64,000 nt of DNA from Methylobacterium sp. 17Sr1-1. Lineage in GTDB: Bacteria; Pseudomonadota; Alphaproteobacteria; Rhizobiales; Beijerinckiaceae. The stretch lies in NCBI RefSeq assembly GCF_003173775.1, contig NZ_CP029552.1:3892001-3956000 (forward strand), given 5' to 3'. The notes under the pieces were generated by a model. It saw only the letters and a list, made by a program, of their open reading frames with translations. It was not told the DNA's origin and ran no database searches. The translations under genes and the position numbers were made by a program. Shown piece after piece: positions 55,984 to 64,000 of this stretch. Numbering within the stretch: the stretch's first letter is position 1; each line of letters opens with the position of its first letter.

Positions 55984-57255
55984 TCAGGCCGCGAGCCACT
56001 CCGGCACCCGGTCGAGCCCGATCAGCTCCTCGTAGGTCGGCCGCGGGCGGATCACCGCGTGATAGGCTCCCCGCACCAGCACCTCCGGCACCAGGAGCCG
56101 GGTGTTGTAGGTGCAGGCCTGCACCGCGCCGTAGGCGCCGGCCGACATCACGGCGATCAGGTCGCCGGGCCTGACCTCCGGCATCTCGCGGGTGAGCGCC
56201 AGGTAGTCGCCGCTCTCGCAGACCGGGCCGACCACGTCGGCGGTGAGGCGGCCCGCGTCGGGCTTCGGCTCGGCCACCGGGCGCAGGGCGTGGTAGGCCT
56301 CGTAGAGCGTCGGGCGGATCAGGTCGTTCATCGCCGCATCGACGATCACGAAGGTGCGGCCCTCGCCGTGCTTGACGTAGACCACCCGCGTGACGAGCAC
56401 GCCGGCATTGCCGGCGATCATCCGGCCGATCTCGAAGACCGGCTTGAGGCCCAATGGCTTGAAATGCGGCCGCAGCACCGAAGCGAAGGCGGCCGGGTCC
56501 GGCGGGGGCGCGTTGTCGTCGCGGTAGGGGATGCCGAGGCCGCCGCCGAAATCGACGTGGTGGAGCCTGTGGCCGGCCGCCATCAGGTCGCGGGCGAGGC
56601 CGCAGAGCAGGGCGGCGGCGTTGTCGTAGGGCGCGAGGTCGGTGATCTGGCTGCCGATATGCATGTCGACGCCGACCAGCGACAGGCCCGGCAGGCGGGC
56701 TGCCCGGTCGTAGACCTCGCGGGCACGGGAGATCGGGATGCCGAACTTGTTCTCGGACTTGCCGGTCGAGATCTTGGCGTGGGTGCGGGCATCGACGTCA
56801 GGGTTGACCCGGATCGAGACCGGCGCCGTCGCGCCCTTCGCGGCGGCGACCCGCGACAGCTGCTCCAGTTCGGGCTCGCTCTCGACGTTGAAGCACAGGA
56901 TGCGGGCGTCGAGCGCCGCCGCCATCTCGGTCTCGGTCTTGCCGACGCCCGAGAACACGATCCGCTCGCCCGGCACGCCAGCGGCCAGCGCCCGGCGCAG
57001 CTCGCCCTCCGAGACGATGTCCATGCCGGCGCCGAGGCGCGCGAGGGTGGCGAGCACCGCCTGGTTCGAGTTCGCCTTCATGGCGTAGCAGACCAGCGCG
57101 TCGTCCCCGGAGAACGCCTCGGCGAAGACCCGGTAATGCCGCTCCAGGGTGGCGGAGGCGTAGCAGTAGAACGGGGTGCCGACCGCGCCCGCGAGCCGTG
57201 CCAGGTCGACGTCCTCGGCGTGGAGCACGCCGTCGCGATAGGTGAAGTGGTGCAT
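55984..57255 (-). CDS. lysA: Diaminopimelate decarboxylase
   Basis: PLP enzyme that makes lysine from meso-diaminopimelate, 423 residues. The Schiff-base Lys60 is in LVCYAMKANSNQAVL, and the family motifs VSEGELRRAL, MHIGSQITDLAPY and HHVDFGGGLGIPY are present. The substrate-side Cys motif is VVGPVCESGDYLA, and the end has GAYGAVQACTYNTRLLVPEVLV. The start ATG at 57255 is the usual N-terminus (MHHFTYRDGVLHAEDV); the longer frame is the upstream gene's shadow. It lies 89 bp after the lptM-like gene on the same strand, the widespread lptM-lysA pairing. Confidence 0.95.
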   Translation of the reverse strand: MHHFTYRDGVLHAEDVDLARLAGAVGTPFYCYASATLERHYRVFAEAFSGDDALVCYAMKANSNQAVLATLARLGAGMDIVSEGELRRALAAGVPGERIVFSGVGKTETEMAAALDARILCFNVESEPELEQLSRVAAAKGATAPVSIRVNPDVDARTHAKISTGKSENKFGIPISRAREVYDRAARLPGLSLVGVDMHIGSQITDLAPYDNAAALLCGLARDLMAAGHRLHHVDFGGGLGIPYRDDNAPPPDPAAFASVLRPHFKPLGLKPVFEIGRMIAGNAGVLVTRVVYVKHGEGRTFVIVDAAMNDLIRPTLYEAYHALRPVAEPKPDAGRLTADVVGPVCESGDYLALTREMPEVRPGDLIAVMSAGAYGAVQACTYNTRLLVPEVLVRGAYHAVIRPRPTYEELIGLDRVPEWLAA

Positions 57256-57344
57256 GGAAGTTGACCGGGATCCGGACGCTGCCGCGAGCGCGTGAGACGC
57301 GCCCTCTACACGAAACCGGCCGGGCTTTGCACCCTCGCATCCGG

Positions 57345-57695
57345 TCAGAGGATCGGGTCGAGGGGGAAGGGCTCCTTGGGGATCACGTAGCCCTTGCGGC
57401 GGCGGGACGACGACTCGGTCGGGGCCGGGATGCCGGTCGGCGCGGCGACGGCGGCGGAGGGCAGCTCGTCCTCGGGGTCGGGCGCGGAGGCGCCCGCCGA
57501 GAGCCCGACGCCGGCCGGCAGGGTGTTGACGGCGGCCGTCCCGGTCTTCGGCCGTGTCCCGCCGGCATTGCCGCCGGCTTGCGGCTGGACGGCCGGCGCC
57601 GCCGCGGGCGGCGGCTCGAGCGGGCCGCGCCGGCCGCAGGCTCCGGCCGAGAGGGTGATCAGGCCGAGGAGGACGAGGGTACGGGGACGGAACAC
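57345..57695 (-). CDS. lptM: LptM-like small lipoprotein
   Basis: LptM assists LptD maturation in the outer membrane. The 116-residue product from GTG 57695 has a lipoprotein signal (MFRPRTLVLLGLITLSAGACGRRGPLEPP) with the lipobox LSAGAC and the conserved C-GRRGPLE-P after it. The rest is Pro/Ala-rich and ends EPFPLDPIL, a short conserved tail. Only the first 30 residues are diagnostic, and the following low-complexity segment is longer than in enteric LptM. Its place just before lysA is the classical location. Confidence 0.8.
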   Translation of the reverse strand: MFRPRTLVLLGLITLSAGACGRRGPLEPPPAAAPAVQPQAGGNAGGTRPKTGTAAVNTLPAGVGLSAGASAPDPEDELPSAAVAAPTGIPAPTESSSRRRKGYVIPKEPFPLDPIL

Positions 57696-58013
57696 GGGCA
57701 GGATCCGGAAAACGCGAAGCGTGGCCGCGGCACCATAGCGGCCCGCACCCCGCGAGGCGAGCCCGGGACTCGCAGGCCTTTGCGGGGCCGATGCACGGCA
57801 TTCGAGCGTGGCCGTTAAGGCGGCGTTGGAAGCGGACCGCGAGAGTGCGGCAGCGGCTGACGGACGGCCCCGCCGATGCCCCGGCGACACACCGCCCCGG
57901 AAGGCGGCGGCCGGGCAACGGCGCGGCGATCGTTTCGCTCGCCAATCCGCTAACGAACAGTTAAGCTTTTGGCCGATCGCCGCGTCGGCTTCCGTCGCGT
58001 TTGTGAGAGTCCC
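57696..58013. other. 318-bp intergenic region between lptM and a histidine kinase
   Basis: No gene seen. It is the shared upstream region of divergent genes. It ends with a somewhat A/T-richer stretch (about 57945-57975) that may hold the promoter of the kinase gene. No clear palindrome. Confidence 0.4.
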
Positions 58014-60122
<2,109 letters not shown>

Positions 60123-60143
60123 GCCGAGGCCTCCCTCGACTGC

Positions 60144-60389
60144 TTACTTGTGGGTCTGCTCGTAGTAGTCGATCGCCTTCTTGCAGTTGACCGAGATCTT
60201 GTTCATGTTCTTCTCGAAGCAGCGGTCGACCTGAGGGCTGTCCGGCGGCAGGTTGCCGCAATAGGTCATGTAGTCGCCGGTGCAGTACTTCTTCAGGTTG
60301 GGATCGTCCCGCTGGGCCAGGGCCGGCCCGGCGAGGACCATCAGGCTGCCGGCAGCCAGGAGAGCGAGCGACATCGGCCTGAGCATCAT
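60144..60389 (-). CDS. Small secreted Cys-rich protein (FGFR/GLG1-type Cys repeat)
   Basis: An 81-residue product with a signal peptide (MMLRPMSLALLAAGSLMVLAGPALA) and a mature region with four Cys: KKYCTGDYMTYCGNLPPDSPQVDRCFEKNMNKISVNCKKAID. The spacing C-x7-C-x12-C-x11-C and the RCFEKNMNKIS-x-x-C pattern match the Cys_rich_FGFR (PF00839) repeat seen in eukaryotic GLG1 and in short bacterial secreted proteins. Two disulfides are probable. It has no known function and no operon partner. Confidence 0.75.
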   Translation of the reverse strand: MMLRPMSLALLAAGSLMVLAGPALAQRDDPNLKKYCTGDYMTYCGNLPPDSPQVDRCFEKNMNKISVNCKKAIDYYEQTHK

Positions 60390-60711
60390 GTCTGTCGAAG
60401 CCTTGCAGAGCGTGGGAAGTGGCAGCGACATGGCCCGAAACCCGCATCCTGACAAGGGCCGCGGGACGGAGGCGATGCGGGGCGGTCGCTGGCGAGGCTG
60501 GCGCCCCGGCGGCCCGCAAAGCGGGAAACTCCTGTCGGGGCAGGGGCTTGGGTCGTGTTTCCGGCCCGTTTCCAACCTGATGCTTTGCGGCTTCGCGGGG
60601 CTTCGAGCGGGAGCGATGTGCCGCAGAGCACACGGCGCCGCGCCATCCCCCCGGTCATCCCCGGATCGTTCCCTCGGCGTGGTCGGGCCTGCCTGCGCTC
60701 GACCCTCGTCG
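60390..60711. other. 322-bp intergenic region
   Basis: No gene seen between the Cys-rich protein and the coiled-coil protein. The sequence is GC-rich with short direct repeats (GGGCTTCGAGCGG-like) but no convincing RNA or site. Confidence 0.35.
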
Positions 60712-61596
60712 TCACCCGGCCGCGGCGGGCGTCGGCAGCGGGGTCGCCTGCGGCATGCGCGGCTCGGGCCGGCCCTGGCCCTGCATCAGGGCGTCGGCCA
60801 GCTCGGCGATCCGGCGTTCCAGGGCGGCGTTCTGGGCCGCGATCTCGGCGGTGGGGGGCGGAGACGCCGTCCGCGCGGCCTGCTGCAGGGCCGTCTGCAG
60901 CCGCGCGATCTCGGCCCGGGCGGCCTCGGCCTCGGCGGCGTGGCGGGTGTTGAGGTCGGCCAGCGCGTCCTCGAGGGCCTGGATCTGCTCGCGGGCGGCG
61001 CTGGCGACGCTCTCGCCCGCCGCGGCCACCTGCCCGCGGGCCGCCCGGACCCGCTCCTCGGCGACGCCGCGCGCCGCCTCGGCCTCGGCCCGGCCGCTGC
61101 GGCTCGCCTCGACCTCGGTGCGCAACGACGCGAGCTCGGCGAGTGCCCGCTGATAGGGGCCCTCCAGCGCCCGCATCGCCTCCTCGGCGGCGGCGCGGGC
61201 GGTGCGGGCCTCGGCCAGCTCGCCCTGGACCTGGGCGAGGTTGCCGCGCGCCGCCGCGAGGTCGCGCTCGATCTCGCCGAGATGCGCGTCCCGGCGCTCG
61301 ATCTCCTGGGTGAGCGTACCGATGCGCACGGTGCGCCGGCCCATCTCCTCCATCTCGGCCCGGCGGGCGGCCTGCGCCTCCTCGACCCGGCGCTCGAGCT
61401 GGCGCTCGCGCACCGCGAACTCGGCCCGCAGGTGGTCCTTCTCGGCGGTCAGCTCGACGATCGACATCGGGTAGAGCGCCTCGAGCCGCCGCCGCGTCAG
61501 GCGCTCGGCCCGGGCGTTGAGCGCCGGAAGGATCAGCAGGGCGCACAGGCTGGCGGCGAGGAACCCCAGCGCCGCGAACATCAGGGACTCGATCAC
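60712..61596 (-). CDS. Membrane-anchored coiled-coil protein
   Basis: A 294-residue product from GTG 61596. One N-terminal membrane helix (LMFAALGFLAASLCALLILPAL, about 5-26) is followed by a basic segment (RAERLTRRRLEALYPMSIVELTAEKDHLRAEFAVRERQLERRV). A long coiled coil rich in Ala, Glu and Arg covers most of 60-265 (EEAQAARRAEMEEMGRR..., EASRSGRAEAEAARGVAEERV). The C-terminus is Pro-rich. It resembles RmuC-like or cell-envelope scaffolding coils only in general shape. No family assigned. The longer frame from 61743 is not favoured. Confidence 0.6.
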   Translation of the reverse strand: MIESLMFAALGFLAASLCALLILPALNARAERLTRRRLEALYPMSIVELTAEKDHLRAEFAVRERQLERRVEEAQAARRAEMEEMGRRTVRIGTLTQEIERRDAHLGEIERDLAAARGNLAQVQGELAEARTARAAAEEAMRALEGPYQRALAELASLRTEVEASRSGRAEAEAARGVAEERVRAARGQVAAAGESVASAAREQIQALEDALADLNTRHAAEAEAARAEIARLQTALQQAARTASPPPTAEIAAQNAALERRIAELADALMQGQGRPEPRMPQATPLPTPAAAG

Positions 61597-61793
61597 CCGG
61601 GCGATACTCTCTCGGCGTCCGGACGGGAAATCCCGGGCGGACGGTGGATACGGTCGGCGCGCCCCGCGCACGGCATCGGAGCCACGCGCGGGCGGCGCGG
61701 CCGGACCCTGCCACGGGACGGCCGCCAGGACCAGCGTGGCCATGCGCGGCGGGTTCCCGAAAAGGGTGTCGACCGACCTGCCCGGACACCGCG

Positions 61794-62456
61794 TCAGAAC
61801 GGGTTCCAGGTCGGCGAATCGGTGAATTTCAGGTAGCCGACATTGATCCCGAAGCGCGCGCCGACCCCGGCACGGATCGGCACGACCACGATGTTGTCGG
61901 CGGTCACCGCCGACATGCCGAACCCCCCGACCACGTAGGCCGAGCCGTCCATGCCGACGAAGCGGCGGTAGAGCGCGTTCACCCGCGGCAGGTTGTAGAT
62001 CAGCATCATCGAGCGGGCGCCGTCGCCGCCGACGTCGAAGCCGAGGGAGGGGCCCTGCCAGAACACCTTGCGCTGGCCGGCATTGCGGGTGAACAGCGTG
62101 CCCTCGCCGAAGCGCACGCCGCCGATGATCGCGCCGGAGGCCTCCTGGCCGAGGATGTAGCCGTTGGGCTCGCCCCAGCGCCGCGTCGCCTCCTGCACCG
62201 TCAGGGCGAGGCCGCGCGAGACCGAGCCGAAGAACTGGTGGCCCGAATCGATGATCTCCCGCGGCTGGAAGGTGCCGGGGTCGCCGGGGCCGCGCCCCTG
62301 CGCCGCGGCGGGACCGGGCAGGGCGGCGAGCAGCGCGGGCGCGGCGAGGAGGAAAGCCGCGAGGGCGCGCCGGCGCGAGACGCCGGTCTTCTCCCGACCC
62401 GACGCGGCGGAGCCGGTCTTCTGCCGAGCCGGAAAGGCGGAGGGTGCTGAGAGCAT
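61794..62456 (-). CDS. eipA: EipA-like DUF1134 envelope protein
   Basis: DUF1134 protein, called EipA in Brucella, where it supports envelope integrity. The 220-residue product has an N-terminal stretch ending in a signal-like segment (SRRRALAAFLLAAPALLAALPGPAAA). A conserved core follows: REIIDSGHQFFGSVSRGLALTVQEATRRWGEPNGYILGQEASGAIIGGVRFGEGTLFTRNAGQRKVFWQGPSLGFDVGGDGARSMMLIYNLPRVNALYRRFVGMDGSAYVVGGFGMS. The core is small and beta-barrel-like. Start is uncertain (62456 or an internal codon nearer the signal segment). No operon partner. Confidence 0.88.
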   Translation of the reverse strand: MLSAPSAFPARQKTGSAASGREKTGVSRRRALAAFLLAAPALLAALPGPAAAQGRGPGDPGTFQPREIIDSGHQFFGSVSRGLALTVQEATRRWGEPNGYILGQEASGAIIGGVRFGEGTLFTRNAGQRKVFWQGPSLGFDVGGDGARSMMLIYNLPRVNALYRRFVGMDGSAYVVGGFGMSAVTADNIVVVPIRAGVGARFGINVGYLKFTDSPTWNPF

Positions 62457-62561
62457 TCGTTAGGCATCCCGGCTTAATGTGGTCTCTGCCGGTGTCCCCG
62501 GGGCGTCGAGCCCAGGGGAGCCGGCGCGGACGGGCGGCGGGATGCCACAGATGCTGCGAAT

Positions 62562-63062
62562 ATGGGTAAGATCCGGTTAACGCGGCGCGGCCTGCTGTCG
62601 CTTCTGCCCGCAGGGGCGATCGTGCCTGTCTCCTTCGCCCTGCCGGCCCGCGGCGAGACGCCGCTCGGCGTGCCCGGCCTCTACGCCGCCGATCCCCTGA
62701 CCGCGCTCGCCCTGCGCGGCTTCGATCCGGTCTCCTACCGGCTCGGATCCGCGCCGCTGCCCGGCGCGGAGGCGCATGAATTCACCTGGGCGGGCCTGGT
62801 CTGGCGCTTCGCGTCCGCGTCGAATCGCGGCGCCTTCGCCCGGACGCCGGAGGCCTATGCGCCGCGCCTCGGCGGCTTCGATCCGGAGGGCATGGCCGCC
62901 GGGCGGCTCGTCGAGGCCGATCCCCTCGTCGCGGCCCTGCGCGACGACCGACTCTACCTGTTCCGGGATGCGGAGCGCCGCGCGCGGACCGGCATGACGC
63001 TCATCGACGCCGCGGAGGCGCGCTGGCCGGAGCTGCGGCCCGAGGCCGTGATCGGCGGCTGA
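62562..63062 (+). CDS. Exported YHS-domain protein
   Basis: A 166-residue product with an RR-containing N-terminal signal (MGKIRLTRRGLLSLLPAGAIVPVSFALPARG), Tat-like. The body is a YHS domain: ALALRGFDPVSYRLGSAPLPGAEAHEFTWAGLVWRFASASNRGAFARTPEAYAPRLGGFDPEGMAAG, matching the Gly-Phe-Asp-Pro-Val-(Ala/Ser)-Tyr pattern. YHS domains may bind metal ions and are often secreted; the actual role is unknown. It overlaps no gene and is 10 bp from the convergent cysQ end. Confidence 0.8.
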   Translation: MGKIRLTRRGLLSLLPAGAIVPVSFALPARGETPLGVPGLYAADPLTALALRGFDPVSYRLGSAPLPGAEAHEFTWAGLVWRFASASNRGAFARTPEAYAPRLGGFDPEGMAAGRLVEADPLVAALRDDRLYLFRDAERRARTGMTLIDAAEARWPELRPEAVIGG

Positions 63063-63072
63063 GCCCGCCGGC

Positions 63073-63939
63073 TCAGCCCCGCATGGGGCAAGCCGCCGGC
63101 AGCACCGCGCGGCCGGCCTGCGCCGGGTCGCCGAAGGCCGCGAACGGGCCGTTCCGGTACTGGCCCGGCCGGCGGCCGTAACCGAGGCGCCGGCCGTCCG
63201 GACCGACGAGGCAGCCGCCGGCCCGGGTCAGGATGTGGTCGCCCGCGGCGGTGTCCCACTCCATGGTCGGGCCGCAGCGGACGTAGACGTCGCCCTCGCC
63301 GCAGGCGATGAGCCCGAACTTCAGGGCCGACGAGACCCCGCGCCGCGCGCCGATCGGCAGTGCGGCGAGGCAGGCCTCGTCCGCCGCCTCGCCGTGGCTG
63401 CGGCTGACCAAAGCCGTCATTCCCTCCGCCGGGGCGGGCCGCGCCGCAATCGGCCAAAAGGCGCCCGGCACGCCGTCGACGATCGGCGCCTCGACGGCGT
63501 GGTCCCCGGCAGCCCAGACCCGCCCGAGGGCGGGGGCGGCGAGCGCCGCCGCGACCGGCCGCTCGCCGGCGACGAGCGCGATGTTGACCGTGTACTCGCC
63601 GGTGCCCTTCAGGAAGTCCCTGGTGCCGTCGAGGGGATCGACGAGGAAGAACAGGGCGGCCGGGGCGGCCTCGGCGGCGGTCTCCTCGGCGATGACCGGG
63701 ATGCCGGGCCAGGTCCGGTTGAGCGCCGCGACGATCTGCGCCTCGGCCGCGAGGTCCGCCTGGCTCGTCGGCGAGCCGTCCGCCTTGAGGTGATGGCGGC
63801 AGCCGCCGAGCTCGAAGCGCCGCAGGATCACCCCGGCCGCCGCGGCGATCCCGGCGAGCCCGCTCGCGATGGCGTCGCGCTCGGGCGGCTCGGGCGGGCG
63901 GTCGAAGGAGAGGGCTGGCATCGTGAGCGCGGATGTCAT
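63073..63939 (-). CDS. cysQ: 3'(2'),5'-bisphosphate nucleotidase CysQ (inositol monophosphatase family)
   Basis: CysQ hydrolyses 3'-phosphoadenosine 5'-phosphate, a by-product of sulfate activation. The 288-residue product has the IMPase-family metal motifs: Asp/Glu in SPTSQADLAAEAQIVAAL and PVIAEE, DPLDGTRDFLKGTGEYTVNIALV (DPLDGT metal site) and EWDTAAGDHIL (WDxAAG). The FLKGTGEYTVNI stretch is characteristic of CysQ over inositol monophosphatases. No sulfate genes lie next to it. It is the last gene of the window; the last 60 bp carry nothing recognisable. Confidence 0.92.
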   Translation of the reverse strand: MTSALTMPALSFDRPPEPPERDAIASGLAGIAAAAGVILRRFELGGCRHHLKADGSPTSQADLAAEAQIVAALNRTWPGIPVIAEETAAEAAPAALFFLVDPLDGTRDFLKGTGEYTVNIALVAGERPVAAALAAPALGRVWAAGDHAVEAPIVDGVPGAFWPIAARPAPAEGMTALVSRSHGEAADEACLAALPIGARRGVSSALKFGLIACGEGDVYVRCGPTMEWDTAAGDHILTRAGGCLVGPDGRRLGYGRRPGQYRNGPFAAFGDPAQAGRAVLPAACPMRG

Positions 63940-64000
63940 CCCTCCGTCATGCCCGGCGCCGGCGGGTTTGTCGATCGATCCGTGCGCGTGACGACGCGCC

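Overview
The window is a contiguous piece of a high-GC alphaproteobacterial chromosome. FlaF and FlbT, a short FlgD, EipA (DUF1134), the TIGR02302 envelope protein, DUF2852, an Omp25-like barrel and a 61-residue twin-transmembrane HIG1-like protein together suggest Hyphomicrobiales (Rhizobiales). Methylobacteriaceae is my best guess, by inference only. I found no rRNA, tRNA, CRISPR array, transposase or prophage. Almost every gene looks intact.

Layout. (1) 46-8737, minus strand: a flagellar cluster (DUF1217 protein, flgF, fliI, flgE, flgK, flgL, flaF, flbT, flgD), then a membrane-anchored hypothetical and a PilZ protein. (2) 10.2-19.3 kb: acyl-CoA catabolism. A ligase and an SDR diverge from thiolase, a hydratase/dehydrogenase fusion and two acyl-CoA dehydrogenases, resembling the pim dicarboxylate beta-oxidation operon. 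(3) 19.5-25.6 kb: transketolase, MsrB and a large multi-PAS hybrid histidine kinase. (4) 26.0-30.2 kb: tauABC plus taurine-pyruvate aminotransferase. (5) 30.4-37.0 kb: a response regulator, a split MacAB-type exporter and a small LuxR-type protein on the minus strand, divergent from three plus-strand genes for secreted Asn/Gly repeat proteins. (6) 37.2-41.5 kb: OprB porin, PPK2 and small envelope proteins. (7) 41.7-46.0 kb: an operon matching the URC uracil-degradation set (GTP cyclohydrolase II-like, URC4/DUF1688, uracil phosphoribosyltransferase), then an MDR oxidoreductase. (8) 46.1-51.7 kb: small membrane proteins, 3-hydroxybutyryl-CoA dehydrogenase, EtfAB, PduO-type adenosyltransferase, PagL and a HIG1-like protein. 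(9) 52.1-63.9 kb: outer-membrane barrel, TIGR02302 protein, lptM-lysA, a second hybrid kinase, a Cys-rich secreted protein, a coiled-coil protein, EipA, a YHS protein and CysQ.

The genes that join up best are the acyl-CoA dehydrogenases with EtfAB as electron acceptor, taurine import with transamination, and uracil salvage or catabolism. The most unusual locus is at 34.3-37.0 kb. An orphan FixJ/NarL-type regulator is separated by two perfect palindromes from three secreted proteins. The first of these has seven tandem 13-residue repeats (xNxGxxNGNxNGN), the second has 9- and 10-residue repeats, and the third has GGGWQ and GN repeats. A MacAB-like exporter, a class known to act on periplasmic substrates, lies behind the regulator.

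Intergenic regions carry several palindromes: a REP/BIME-like family with three copies, each in a 3' intergenic region, a nested palindrome at 16.4-16.6 kb, a 24-bp perfect inverted repeat at 21.6 kb and candidate operators.
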